A stretch of DNA of 64,000 nucleotides from Bacillus sp. B-jedd (GTDB lineage Bacteria > Bacillota > Bacilli > Bacillales > Cytobacillaceae), in contig NZ_CCXR01000001.1 in NCBI RefSeq assembly GCF_000821085.1, positions 2,005,001 through 2,069,000 on the forward strand, read 5' to 3'. The translations under genes were made by a program, and so were the position numbers. This document shows positions 9,296 through 17,119 of the stretch, in pieces. Each line of letters starts with the position of its first letter. Position 1 is the first letter of the stretch. The notes beneath the pieces are model-generated. The model saw only the letters and a program-made list of their open reading frames with translations. It was not told the DNA's origin and did not search any database.

Positions 9296-9379
9296 AATTA
9301 TTAAAAATGCTTGGACTCGGGTTTGATAATTTAATGATTAACGTAAGCTTTTGTTGAAATTCTCGTTGAGCTAGGGGTT

Positions 9380-9410
9380 AACAAGGAACTTCAACCGTGC
9401 CTTGTTTTAT
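9380..9410 (+). terminator. Terminator after the lipoprotein gene
   Basis: AACAAGG/CCTTGTTTT stem with a 13-base loop. A second, perfect hairpin (CGAGTGTAAAG, loop GTTT, CTTTACACTCG) follows at 9450-9475 without a clear T-tract. Confidence 0.6.
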
Positions 9411-9449
9411 ACTCTTTATATAAAACCATAAAACCATATTAATGGGGAT

Positions 9450-9475
9450 CGAGTGTAAAGGTTTCTTTACACTCG
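9450..9475. terminator. Perfect 11-bp hairpin between convergent genes
   Basis: CGAGTGTAAAG and CTTTACACTCG around a four-base loop, between the lipoprotein gene and the convergent ECF partner gene. Possibly a bidirectional terminator, although T-runs are poor on both sides. Confidence 0.5.
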
Positions 9476-9507
9476 AACGGGATAGTTTTTCTTTAGCGGC
9501 GGTAAAA

Positions 9508-10209
9508 TTAATGATCTTTGTTTTCTTCAAGTGAGTCTATTGTCTTGAAAATTCTCGAATACACATCTTTTATGTTCTTCTCTGATAATTTGTCGTTATA
9601 TAAACCATATTCCCAGGTCTGTGCTGTTTCTCCGTTTTGGTAATACCCTGTCGCATATTCAGGTGTATCTTCCTCTAGAAAATCCTCGTAATCAATATCC
9701 TCATTAACAAATGGCAAAAAGGTGCTTTTGGTTTGAATGAAGAAGATAGGAATACCAGAATTTCTGTAGATTATTGCATATTCGGGCTTTGCTGCGTCGC
9801 GCAGGAAATCCTCCATGATAAACACTCCATCGTATTCTGATGATAGATCCATTTTTGCCATTTCAGTTAGAGTAATTTCTTCAAACTTCACTTTCTTCTC
9901 ATTAACTTTCGGTGGTTTCCCAACGACACCAATCTTAAGGTTTTTAATCTCTTCATTGCCAAGAAGGGATGAAGGGGAATTTTCCGCACTTCTATCCATC
10001 AAATTTTGCAAAATGAAATGGCCAAACACGAAGGAAAAACTCATAATAAAAATGAGGGAAGCCATTGGGGCAAAATAGTTACGTCTTGTGTGACTCTTTC
10101 CGTTGATGGAAGTATTAAATAGCCGGGCCTTATCTGCTGCAGACATTTTCCCAGGCTCCAGAACCGTCCTGTCCATGCTCTTTTTCAAATTCATTAATTG
10201 CGTTTCCAT
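9508..10209 (-). CDS. Membrane partner (likely anti-sigma) of ECF sigma factor 1
   Basis: 233 residues with one membrane segment near residues 48-68 (MASLIFIMSFSFVFGHFI). The N-terminal 45 residues are cytoplasmic and would bind the sigma factor; the rest is extracytoplasmic. No zinc HxxxCxxC motif is present. The ATG at 10209 lies inside the 3' end of the sigma gene (16-base overlap), which means translational coupling. Gene order and topology are those of an ECF anti-sigma factor; that role is inference. Confidence 0.7.
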   Translation of the reverse strand: METQLMNLKKSMDRTVLEPGKMSAADKARLFNTSINGKSHTRRNYFAPMASLIFIMSFSFVFGHFILQNLMDRSAENSPSSLLGNEEIKNLKIGVVGKPPKVNEKKVKFEEITLTEMAKMDLSSEYDGVFIMEDFLRDAAKPEYAIIYRNSGIPIFFIQTKSTFLPFVNEDIDYEDFLEEDTPEYATGYYQNGETAQTWEYGLYNDKLSEKNIKDVYSRIFKTIDSLEENKDH

Positions 10210-10742
10210 TCTTCATCGCCTCCCATCTTTATTCGAAGTTGATTTTTTGCACGGCGCAAGCGTGTTTTGATTGTGTCTTGCTTATATCCCGTCAATTCCT
10301 CAATTTCTCCTATTTTCAAATCTTCATAATAATGAAGGACGATGACCTCCCGATAGATTTGGGGCAGTGATAAGACATTCCTGGCCAGAAAAAGATCATT
10401 TTCCTTCCCAAGCATTTTCTCTTCAACCGATATGTCCTCACCTGCGGTTCGCTCATGCAAAAATTCAAATGGCGTTCTATATTGGAACCATTTTGTTCGC
10501 ATGTAGTCTTTGCATTTATTGATGGCGATTTTGTATAGCCAAGTCTTTAATGAGCTATCCCCGCGAAAATCCTTCAGCATTTTGTAACACGAAATGTAGG
10601 TCTCCTGTGTTAAATCCTCCGCAATAGACCATTCCTTTACATATGTAAATAATAATTTCTTGATGCCTTCCGCGTATAAATCGATTAGGCTTTCCAGTAA
10701 TTCTTCATCCGAACTGTAATCCTCCCGCCGGATTTGGTGCAT
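10194..10742 (-). CDS. ECF-family RNA polymerase sigma factor 1
   Basis: 182 residues. Region 2 is visible at residues about 20-90 (FTYVKEWSIAEDLTQETYIS and FRGDSSLKTWLYKIAINKCKDYMR) and region 4 at 115-172 (LPQIYREVIVLHYYEDLKIG, then EELTGYKQDTIKTRLRRAK). No region 3, as expected for ECF. ATG start with AGGGGGAG upstream. An ECF-type promoter, TGAACC-N17-CGTCTA (10774-10802 on the minus strand), lies upstream, which suggests autoregulation. Cotranscribed with its membrane partner. Confidence 0.92.
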   Translation of the reverse strand: MHQIRREDYSSDEELLESLIDLYAEGIKKLLFTYVKEWSIAEDLTQETYISCYKMLKDFRGDSSLKTWLYKIAINKCKDYMRTKWFQYRTPFEFLHERTAGEDISVEEKMLGKENDLFLARNVLSLPQIYREVIVLHYYEDLKIGEIEELTGYKQDTIKTRLRRAKNQLRIKMGGDEEWKRN

Positions 10743-10773
10743 AAATAACTCCCCCTAATTGCCTGCTAACGTA

Positions 10774-10802
10774 TAGACGGATATTAATTTGAAAAAGGTT
10801 CA
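10774..10802 (-). promoter_or_regulatory. ECF-type promoter of sigma factor 1
   Basis: Reading minus: TGAACC at 10802-10797, 17 bases, CGTCTA at 10779-10774. It resembles sigma-W/sigma-M type autoregulatory promoters. Confidence 0.6.
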
Positions 10803-10993
10803 ACAAAGCAAAAAAGAATGACAAGATGATGATATAGTAAGGTTTAACGAAAAATCATGAAGATAAGTGAAAACTTAAGAAAGAATTGTTGAAAGAAGAT
10901 TTTACACGGAATCAGAGCTAGTAATAGAAGAGTAGAGAAGACGCGTAGAAAAGGAAATAATACATAAAAATTCAGTTAAGGAGAACTTGATTT

Positions 10994-11431
10994 ATGGAAA
11001 TTAGAAAACCAACCAATTCAGAGTTTAAAAAGATTTTATCCCTTTCCCCACAAGCATTATTCGAAGGTACATTAAGCGAGGCAAAAGTTTCTGATGAAAA
11101 GGTCAAGCAACTTATCGAACCTTTATTGCAAAAAGGTTGCTATTATCTTGTCGCGACGGAAGACGATCATCTTATGGGTTGGATTTTTATAGGGCCAAGT
11201 AAAGACCAATTTACTGAGATGAAAATAGGATTTATTTACGAACTTTTTGTTTTAGAGGATTTTAGAGGAAAGGGTATTTCAAAGCAATTGATGGAAACAG
11301 GTATGGACCAGCTTAAAAACCAAGGATTTTCAGAGGTTCGGTTAAGTGTATATGCAGAAAATCAGGCCATTAAATTGTACGAAAAATTGGGTTTCAAACC
11401 TAGAACGATTACAATGAGTCTGCCCGTTTAA
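10994..11431 (+). CDS. GNAT family N-acetyltransferase
   Basis: 145 residues. Motif A of the acetyl-CoA binding fold is seen as YELFVLEDFRGKGISKQLM (residues about 80-98), with the R-G-K-G pyrophosphate loop. The C-terminal ENQAIKLYEKLGF is GNAT motif B. The acceptor substrate cannot be predicted. AAGGAG lies 12 bases upstream of the ATG. The flanking spaces (10743-10993 and 11432-11593) contain only the ECF promoter and nothing else that I can recognise. Confidence 0.92.
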   Translation: MEIRKPTNSEFKKILSLSPQALFEGTLSEAKVSDEKVKQLIEPLLQKGCYYLVATEDDHLMGWIFIGPSKDQFTEMKIGFIYELFVLEDFRGKGISKQLMETGMDQLKNQGFSEVRLSVYAENQAIKLYEKLGFKPRTITMSLPV

Positions 11432-11593
11432 AGCAACCGTCTTTATCTGGAGTTCAACTTAGTCCAACCTTACTGTCAGCACCAATTCTGCAGCACATAC
11501 AATCATTCACAAAACAGCCACAATCTCTTTTTTCCACCATGTCCATTTCGCCACTCGCTTTGTATGTAAGAGGTGAAAGGGTGGTGCAGATGA

Positions 11594-12412
11594 ATGACAA
11601 TTAAATCGGGCAAAATTGAGGCATTCGCGGAGTTTTCAAAGTTTAAAGATTTGAAGGAATTTAATACCCATATGGAGCAGTGGATGCTGCTTCATAGAGC
11701 TGATTTTGCAAAAGGGGAGCTTGTCGGCCTGAAGCGGCTTGTGCGTTTTTCGGCTAAGGTTCCTGGTGTGTGCAATGCGAAGATTGGGACGATGCTGAAG
11801 GCGATTCATGAGGAATACAACGAGAATGGGATTTCCCGTTCCACCTTCAAGCGGAAGATCCAGAAAGCGATCAAGTTCGGCATTATGGAGGTACGTGAAA
11901 CGGAACGGAAAAACGGATCTCAATCCAGTAACTTGTATGTTTTCAACCGTTTTCCCTCAAATGAACCACCTAAAGGCGGAAAAATGAACCACCCAGAAAC
12001 TATCAATCTTTCAATACTAGAAAATCAAAAGAGTAAAGAACGTCCAGTAGAATGCCAGCTGGAAAATCCGGTTGATCAGCAGCAGCTGGATCATACTTTT
12101 GCAAACGATAAAGTCCCTCAGCCTTTTGTCAGTCTTGTCAAATACTTCTTTAACGATGCCAAAACGATTGAGGAGTATTGGCGGATGACCAGAATCGCGG
12201 CGTACCGGAATTGCCTCGAGGAAAGAATGGATACTGTTCTGGAAATTGCGCTTCACGCATTCAGGCAGCTGATTGGGAAAATGAAGGCTAAGACGAACGT
12301 TAAAAGGCCGATTGCCTACTACTACGGCATACTTGAAGCCAAGTTCCTGGAAGTGTATTTTCAGGATTTGCGGGAGATTGAAATCGGTGCAGGTGAGGCT
12401 GCGTTTCAGTAA
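11594..12412 (+). CDS. Winged-helix, replication-initiator-like protein
   Basis: 272 residues. The N-terminal half (about residues 45-120) contains a helix-turn-helix (GISRSTFKRKIQKAIKFGIM) in the layout of plasmid/phage RepL- or DnaD-type replication proteins. A linker (residues about 125-170) and a helical C-terminal domain follow (YFFNDAKTIEEYWRMTRIAA). Chromosomal Bacillus copies are annotated as 'helix-turn-helix domain' proteins without a known role. The gene may be a remnant of an integrated element, but no other plasmid or phage gene adjoins it. Confidence 0.65.
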   Translation: MTIKSGKIEAFAEFSKFKDLKEFNTHMEQWMLLHRADFAKGELVGLKRLVRFSAKVPGVCNAKIGTMLKAIHEEYNENGISRSTFKRKIQKAIKFGIMEVRETERKNGSQSSNLYVFNRFPSNEPPKGGKMNHPETINLSILENQKSKERPVECQLENPVDQQQLDHTFANDKVPQPFVSLVKYFFNDAKTIEEYWRMTRIAAYRNCLEERMDTVLEIALHAFRQLIGKMKAKTNVKRPIAYYYGILEAKFLEVYFQDLREIEIGAGEAAFQ

Positions 12413-12453
12413 TTTACATAAATCGAACAAAAAAGATAATTTTTTCAAAATTC

Positions 12454-12480
12454 TACAACTTTATTTTTCCCCATCCGTCT
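12454..12480 (+). promoter_or_regulatory. ECF-type promoter of sigma factor 2
   Basis: TACAAC (12454-12459), 16 bases, CGTCT (12476-12480), followed by AAAT. The -10-like CGTCTA is the same as at the other two ECF loci in this window. Confidence 0.45.
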
Positions 12481-12586
12481 AAATATTGATTTTTTGATAA
12501 CAAGGGAGGTGGGGAAGAATCGGAAAGAACCAGGTAATAGTACGAAACTATGATTGTCTTTTGCAAAATAGAAGGGGGGATAGGAT

Positions 12587-13111
12587 GTGCAGAGAAATAG
12601 AGAAATAGAAGAATGGTATGAGGATTACGGCTTTCCGGTCTTTAAATATATTCTACTGATGATTCGGGATTATCAACAGGCTGAAGACTTGACACAGGAG
12701 ACATTTGTAAAAGCCTATTCGAATTATCATTCATTTAAAGGCGACTCAAACCCGAAAACATGGTTATTCCGGATTGCACATAATGTAACGATAGACCATA
12801 TTAGAAAACATAAGCCGATTACCGTTATTAAAGACCTGTTCACGAATAAAAAAGACAAACAGCCACTTCCTGAGGAATTGCTGGAAATGCGTGAAAGCTC
12901 CAAAGAACTGTATCTGGCTCTGGCACAGTTAAAAAGTTCTTATCGGGAAGTAATCATACTCCGGAAACTCAAAGGCTTCTCCATTGAAGAAACGGCAAAC
13001 ATCTTAAATTGGTCGGAAAGCAAGGTAAAGTCCACTTTGTTTAGAGCATTGCCAGCACTGGAAAAACAATTCGAAAAGGAGGGGTTCTGGCATGAAAGAA
13101 CCATATATTGA
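12587..13111 (+). CDS. ECF-family RNA polymerase sigma factor 2
   Basis: 174 residues from a GTG with AGGGGGGA seven bases upstream. Region 2 (DYQQAEDLTQETFVKAYSNY; NPKTWLFRIAHNVTIDHIRK) and region 4 (LKSSYREVIILRKLKGFSIE; WSESKVKSTLFRALPALEKQ) are clear. It resembles sigma-X/sigma-V-type Bacillus ECF factors. It overlaps the next gene by 20 bases, so the partner is translated in coupling. Confidence 0.92.
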   Translation: MQRNREIEEWYEDYGFPVFKYILLMIRDYQQAEDLTQETFVKAYSNYHSFKGDSNPKTWLFRIAHNVTIDHIRKHKPITVIKDLFTNKKDKQPLPEELLEMRESSKELYLALAQLKSSYREVIILRKLKGFSIEETANILNWSESKVKSTLFRALPALEKQFEKEGFWHERTIY

Positions 13112-13766
13112 CGGACATCTGGATGGGGCTTTCGCACAGTTAAATGCTGATCTTGTCTGGGACACGAGTCGCAGGCAAGCTGTGAAAAATAATATTAATA
13201 AGTCTATGCTAAGGCAACAAAAAACGGGAAGAACAAAAGAATTAGTAGTTTATTATTCAAGCCTTGCGGCGGTATTGGCGATTCTGTTGATTGGCGCTGC
13301 CCAATTCCTTCCGATTAAGGAGGCGGATCATCAAATTGCCTCTCAAGGACAGGAATGGAGGGAACCTGTTGGATCAATTATTGAGGTTGATGGCGTTAAG
13401 TCTTTGGTTTTCACTACGGAAGCGATTGTCCCTTTAAATCTGGTTGGAGTGGTTCCGGGGGTTAGAAGTGAGGTACCAACTTATAAGGTCGATTATAGAC
13501 CTGAGTCCTATATTTGGTTTCCGACAGAGGACAACCAAATTTCCATGCATACGAACATAAACAAAACTGGACAAACCAATGACCTGCAAACTGTTCCACC
13601 ATTAAGGGAAGAAGTGGTTATTAACAATCAGCGTGCGCTCATCTCCAACCGTGATCTTGGTTACGCAGAAATATTCATCTCGACGAAAAACTATGACTAT
13701 TATATTTCTGGTGCGAAAAGGGATGTGTTGATTGAATTTGCGAAACAGATTAAGTTTCGGGAATAG
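13092..13766 (+). CDS. Membrane partner (likely anti-sigma) of ECF sigma factor 2
   Basis: 224 residues with AAAGGAGG before the ATG at 13092, which lies inside the sigma gene. A cytoplasmic N-terminus of about 50 residues is followed by one membrane segment (residues 52-72, YYSSLAAVLAILLIGAAQFL) and an extracytoplasmic domain of 150 residues. The outer domain has beta-rich segments (RALISNRDLGYAEIFIST). No zinc-binding anti-sigma motif. The function is inferred from the overlap and topology. Confidence 0.7.
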   Translation: MKEPYIDGHLDGAFAQLNADLVWDTSRRQAVKNNINKSMLRQQKTGRTKELVVYYSSLAAVLAILLIGAAQFLPIKEADHQIASQGQEWREPVGSIIEVDGVKSLVFTTEAIVPLNLVGVVPGVRSEVPTYKVDYRPESYIWFPTEDNQISMHTNINKTGQTNDLQTVPPLREEVVINNQRALISNRDLGYAEIFISTKNYDYYISGAKRDVLIEFAKQIKFRE

Positions 13767-13848
13767 GTTGGGGAATTAGAGTTAATTTTTATCAAATGGT
13801 TCCACACTTAGGAAAATAAGGTAAAATAATCCTAAGGGGGTGGAATCC

Positions 13849-14217
13849 ATGAAAAAGGTGTTAGGGATTGCAATAGCTTTGATTATATTATTGTCAGCAT
13901 GCAGTACATCAACTTTAAGTTTTAAAGAAGTTGATAGAGTTCCGAAAAGCGTACAGGAAAATATTAACCCGAATTATAAACTACAATCCATTCGCGATGG
14001 CAAAAAAGGATCATATATCATTTTCCATTCAAGAGGAGACGTTGAATCAAAATTAGTCCCCCAGGGAAATAAAGTAGTGATCAAGTTCAAAGTGCTGAAT
14101 GGGGATGATAATTCAATAAAACGTTATGTTTATTATTTAACAACAGAATCAAAACACGATGTTCTTGAAGTTTTAGTTAATGGGAAATCAATTCCTTTTG
14201 ATGAGATAAGGTCATAG
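13849..14217 (+). CDS. Small lipoprotein
   Basis: 122 residues from the ATG at 13849 (AAGGGGGTGG upstream). The signal peptide MKKVLGIAIALIILLSAC ends in lipobox LSAC. The mature part contains a short beta-rich segment (YIIFHSRGDVESKLVPQG). No family recognised. It lies 80 bases after the second ECF pair and may or may not belong to that operon. A strong terminator follows at 14281. Confidence 0.7.
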   Translation: MKKVLGIAIALIILLSACSTSTLSFKEVDRVPKSVQENINPNYKLQSIRDGKKGSYIIFHSRGDVESKLVPQGNKVVIKFKVLNGDDNSIKRYVYYLTTESKHDVLEVLVNGKSIPFDEIRS

Positions 14218-14280
14218 ATAGGACACTCCCCAAAACTAATAGGTTCCGTTCGCTATCGCAAACATTCGAAAATGTATAGT

Positions 14281-14325
14281 AAAATGAGTGGCAAAGTGCA
14301 TGCTAAATTGTCACTCATTTTTTAT
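14281..14325 (+). terminator. Terminator at the left border of the repeat array
   Basis: AAATGAGTG-GCAA and TTGT-CACTCATTTTTT form a long stem with T-run. The following 14326-14500 has no gene; it holds a small hairpin (GGGTAC/GTACCC near 14391-14415). Confidence 0.8.
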
Positions 14326-14502
14326 GATATAAAGCGATTTAAGCAAAAAATACACTGAAATTTGTATGCGAAAATATACACCAATTTGTAAGGGTACAAT
14401 GGCTGTGGTACCCCTGCAATTTAACATAAAAGTTGATATGCAAATCGTCTTAGATTACTGGAAAATAGACAAAAAATAAATAAAAGATAATATGCCATAA
14501 AG

Positions 14503-14540
14503 ATTGTGAACAGTTCTACTTAACTAACGGGGCAAGTTTG
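14503..14540 (+). repeat. Array repeat 1 (short, chimeric)
   Basis: Left-type flank (ATTGTGAACAGTTCTACTTAA, partly quoted) runs directly into a right-type core CTAACGGGGCAAG with no terminator between. This is the leftmost copy. Confidence 0.75.
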
Positions 14541-14607
14541 TGGAAGAGGGATAGCTTTAGAAATATATAAATTTACTTTTATTATGAAGGGAAAAGAGGT
14601 CGATAAT

Positions 14608-14739
14608 ATGGAATTTATTATAACGGTTGGAGTTGTTGTGATAGCCATTACCTGTCTATCAATTGAAGTGAAATTAAGAAAAGTCAGTGAACAAAACAAT
14701 GAAATAATAGAATTGTTAAAACAAGAAAAAGAAAAATAA
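14608..14739 (+). CDS. Very small membrane protein (43 aa)
   Basis: ATG at 14608 with AAGAGGT seven bases upstream; stop TAA at 14737-14739. Residues 3-19 (FIITVGVVVIAITCLSI) are a membrane segment, followed by a charged coiled-coil-like tail (SEQNNEIIELLKQEKEK). No family recognised. It is bounded by array repeats on both sides, so it is a cassette of its own. A minus-strand frame in this place (14520-14819) is a shadow. Confidence 0.6.
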   Translation: MEFIITVGVVVIAITCLSIEVKLRKVSEQNNEIIELLKQEKEK

Positions 14740-14755
14740 GCACTTTTAGTTATAC

Positions 14756-14841
14756 TGCTAACGGGTGCTTTGATCCCAGAAGTATTGCCCCCCTTTTTTG
14801 AAGAAGTCTTATTGAACATACGGAGCAGGATAGTTCAATAA
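14756..14841 (+). repeat. Array repeat 2 (full)
   Basis: Left core CTAACGGGTGC, terminator-like TTGATCCCAGAAG and T-run, right core CATACGGAGCAG, tail ATAGTTCAATAA. Confidence 0.8.
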
Positions 14842-14906
14842 AAAGTCATGTGTTAATTGGAACTAAGTGGTGAAATAAAACTATAAATAATAAACAGGGG
14901 GTTTAT

Positions 14907-15008
14907 ATGATATTCAACATCATCGTATCGTTAATAATATTAGCTATTTATATTGGCTTTGGATTCCTATTATTTAGAATTGTTAAGGTGTTGCTAAAAA
15001 GTAAGTAG
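14907..15008 (+). CDS. Very small membrane protein (33 aa)
   Basis: ATG at 14907 with CAGGGGG upstream; stop TAG at 15006-15008. Nearly the whole peptide is one hydrophobic helix (IIVSLIILAIYIGFGFLLF) with a basic tail RIVKVLLKSK. The stop codon abuts the next repeat's GTGCATTGATC. It could be a holin-like or regulatory micropeptide, or a hydrophobic toxin; nothing in the sequence decides this. Confidence 0.5.
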   Translation: MIFNIIVSLIILAIYIGFGFLLFRIVKVLLKSK

Positions 15009-15083
15009 GTGCATTGATCTTGAGGATTAATGCCCTTTTTTGTAGATGTCCTTATTCAACAAACGGGGCAGGTTAGTTGAATT
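15009..15083 (+). repeat. Array repeat 3 (full, left flank missing)
   Basis: GCATTGATC, loop TTGA, GGATTAATGC and T-run: terminator arms differ from the consensus yet still pair. Right core CAAACGGGGCAG, tail GTTAGTTGAA. Confidence 0.85.
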
Positions 15084-15113
15084 AATATGTACCGAAAATA
15101 GAGGAGAATTTAA

Positions 15114-15443
15114 TTGGAACAAGATGAGTTAAAAGATAAAGTTGAAGATGAACTGACAAGGGCACAAGCCGCTTACGGAGCGATTTCAGTTATAGGTGGC
15201 ATTCCAGGATTAATCATTATGGGATTTACCTTTGATGCACCAGGTTCCGAAAAAGAATTATTTAGTTGGCTTCTTTTTTTCTCATACCCTGCTTTTGTGA
15301 TAATTACTGTTATTACTTGTTTTATTGCTAACAGATATCTTCGCCAAGGTTTATACCAGGAAGCTCGAAGGATGAATAAAGTTCCTTTTTTGTGGATTAT
15401 AGGCTTAATAACGTTATTCATCTTATACGGAATGCTTAGGTAG
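15114..15443 (+). CDS. Small membrane protein (cassette)
   Basis: 109 residues from a TTG with AGAGGAG eight bases upstream. Cytoplasmic N-terminus of about 20 charged residues, then three hydrophobic segments (about 21-41, 50-72 and 88-106). The loop between the last two is basic (NRYLRQGLYQEARRMNKVP). No family recognised. Confidence 0.65.
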   Translation: MEQDELKDKVEDELTRAQAAYGAISVIGGIPGLIIMGFTFDAPGSEKELFSWLLFFSYPAFVIITVITCFIANRYLRQGLYQEARRMNKVPFLWIIGLITLFILYGMLR

Positions 15444-15480
15444 CAATTGTTAATGGGGTTTAAATTTGTAAAAATACAGT

Positions 15481-15572
15481 AACGAGTACGTTATTGCAAG
15501 AAGGATTAGCCGCATTTTTTGTTGCATTCGTTATTAAACAAACGGGGCAGTTTACTTTAAGAAGGTATTGGC
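15481..15572 (+). repeat. Array repeat 4 (full)
   Basis: Left core AACGAGTACG, AAGGATTAGCCGC and T-run, GTTGCATTCGTTATTAAACA, right core CAAACGGGGCAG, tail TTTACTTTAAG. Confidence 0.8.
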
Positions 15573-15672
15573 AAAAACAATGGAGAATTAATAAGAATTC
15601 ATAATTATATTTGTTCATTTACCCTGAATCTCAATAGCAACTTAAATAAGTTAGAGGAGTTGATAAATATAC

Positions 15673-16218
15673 ATGGCTAATATAATTTTTCAATTTCACG
15701 CAACTAAAAGTGAAATCATTGAAGTTGTAAAAAATTCACAAAACTTGTTCGATTTATATATGTTTTCTGCGAAATTATTTCCAGAATTTGAATACTTATT
15801 GATATCTAAAAATGAATTTGAAGAAAAACTGAGTTTCATAAATGATAGTAATATGATTTTTTTATTGGTATCAAAGCCGCAAGATATAATGCCAAATGAT
15901 TATTTAGATTTTGTTCGAATAAACAAAAATTGCCTGGTATTCCAATTAGGGAGACAAAATGAAAAATTTTTAACGGAATCATCTATAGGCACATTGGCAG
16001 ATGATAAGGAAGCGTTGAAAGTATGGCAAAAAGTAATTAAGGATTATAAGAAAACAATGTTAAAGGGAGCTTGGATTTATAATGAAATGACTGAGTTAAA
16101 GGTGTTTAATAAGAATCACTATTATTCTGAAACAGCACAAAAATTGTATAAAGAGGGAGCTGAAATAAGGCAATTTGTCGGAGGCTCTAACTTATATTAT
16201 TTAAATCAGGATTTATAA
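15673..16218 (+). CDS. Cassette protein of unknown function (181 aa)
   Basis: 181 residues, ATG start; a GAGGAGTTG lies about 15 bases upstream. Soluble by composition, without signal peptide or membrane segment. It is aromatic and lysine-rich (KAWIYNEMTEL-like centre, C-terminal FVGGSNLYYLNQDL). No domain recognised. Size, solubility and setting are compatible with an immunity-type or effector protein, but this is only context. Confidence 0.65.
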   Translation: MANIIFQFHATKSEIIEVVKNSQNLFDLYMFSAKLFPEFEYLLISKNEFEEKLSFINDSNMIFLLVSKPQDIMPNDYLDFVRINKNCLVFQLGRQNEKFLTESSIGTLADDKEALKVWQKVIKDYKKTMLKGAWIYNEMTELKVFNKNHYYSETAQKLYKEGAEIRQFVGGSNLYYLNQDL

Positions 16219-16258
16219 AGCTAACTTGGCATTTGGAAAGTCATTACATAATAAAACT

Positions 16259-16366
16259 TTGTGAATAAATGTACTTAAACAAACGGGTGCTTTACTTCAA
16301 TAAAGGGGGTGTTTTTAGGCAGCCCTCTTTCTATTTATTTAACTAACAGGGCAGTTTAGTTTAATA
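16259..16366 (+). repeat. Array repeat 5 (full, altered terminator)
   Basis: Complete left flank GTGAATAAATGTACTTAAAC and core AAACGGGTGC. The terminator part is replaced (CTTTACTTCAATAAAG plus GGGGGT). Right core CTAACAGGGCAG, tail TTTAGTTTAATAAG. Confidence 0.75.
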
Positions 16367-16425
16367 AGAAAATTATTCCAAAAAAAGTCTCAAAAAGATA
16401 ACATTGAATTTGAGCTAAAGTAATC

Positions 16426-16447
16426 AGCTACCATTGGTAGCTTTTTT
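16426..16447 (+). terminator. Short terminator before ECF pair 3
   Basis: AGCTACC, loop ATT, GGTAGCT followed by T6. It insulates the sigma gene from upstream transcription. Confidence 0.75.
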
Positions 16448-16500
16448 ATATTGAGAGCTAATTAGTTAGCAGAAAGTTTTTTTATGTAATATCCCAAAAT

Positions 16501-16528
16501 GGAACATTTAAAAATTACAAATCGTCTA
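16501..16528 (+). promoter_or_regulatory. ECF-type promoter of sigma factor 3
   Basis: GGAAC (16501-16505), 17 bases, CGTCTA (16523-16528). Same architecture as the promoters of the other two ECF loci, consistent with autoregulation. Confidence 0.6.
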
Positions 16529-16558
16529 ATTACAAAATACAAGGAATGGGAGAAGTAA

Positions 16559-17119
16559 ATGATCGACATGGCTGATGTCTCTAACTCAGAACCCCTAAAT
16601 CAATTAAATCGTGAAGAAAAGCTGAAATGGTTAATGAAGGCTTACGGCAATGATGTTATTAGAATTGCTTATACTTATTTGAAACAAAAACAACTGGCAG
16701 AAGATGTTGCACAAGAGGTATTTATAAAGTGCTACGAGAAACTGGATTCCTTTCGTAATGAATCATCTTATAAAACATGGCTGATACGAATTACTGTGAA
16801 CAAATGTAAAGATGTTTTAAGGAGTTGGGCTTTTAAAAATTTGTATTTTACGGATTTCATTAAGCCAAAACAGACCCACTCTTCTCTAGAGCATTCATTT
16901 TTCGGCGTGGAGGAAAATCAATTAATTTCAAGACAGGTAATAGAGCTGCCAGTGAAATTAAGGGAAGTCATTATCTTATTTTATTATCAGGAGTTTTCGA
17001 TTGAGGAAATATCGGACATGTTAAAGATCAATTCTAATACGGTTAGAACTAGATTGCATCGGGGACGCCAAAAATTAAAGGAAGGTTATGAAGGAGCGTG
17101 GGCAATTAGTGGAAAATAG
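16559..17119 (+). CDS. ECF-family RNA polymerase sigma factor 3 (inside the array)
   Basis: 186 residues. Region 2: LKQKQLAEDVAQEVFIKCYE and SYKTWLIRITVNKCKDVLRS. Region 4: LPVKLREVIILFYYQEFSIE and INSNTVRTRLHRGRQKL. It belongs to the same general group as sigma factor 1. The ATG at 16559 follows GGGAGAAGTAA. It overlaps its partner gene by 32 bases. It is flanked by array repeats at 16259-16366 and 18473-18580, so the pair sits in the array as a two-gene cassette. Confidence 0.92.
   Translation: MIDMADVSNSEPLNQLNREEKLKWLMKAYGNDVIRIAYTYLKQKQLAEDVAQEVFIKCYEKLDSFRNESSYKTWLIRITVNKCKDVLRSWAFKNLYFTDFIKPKQTHSSLEHSFFGVEENQLISRQVIELPVKLREVIILFYYQEFSIEEISDMLKINSNTVRTRLHRGRQKLKEGYEGAWAISGK

Noticed and set aside
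11594..12412. Integrated plasmid or prophage around the replication-initiator-like gene
   Set aside because: No integrase, partition, relaxase or structural phage genes and no flanking direct repeats were seen nearby.
14520..14819. Minus-strand frame of 99 codons
   Set aside because: It lies opposite a small plus-strand gene with a ribosome site and covers a repeat copy; composition is Ser/Ile/Thr-rich like an antisense shadow.
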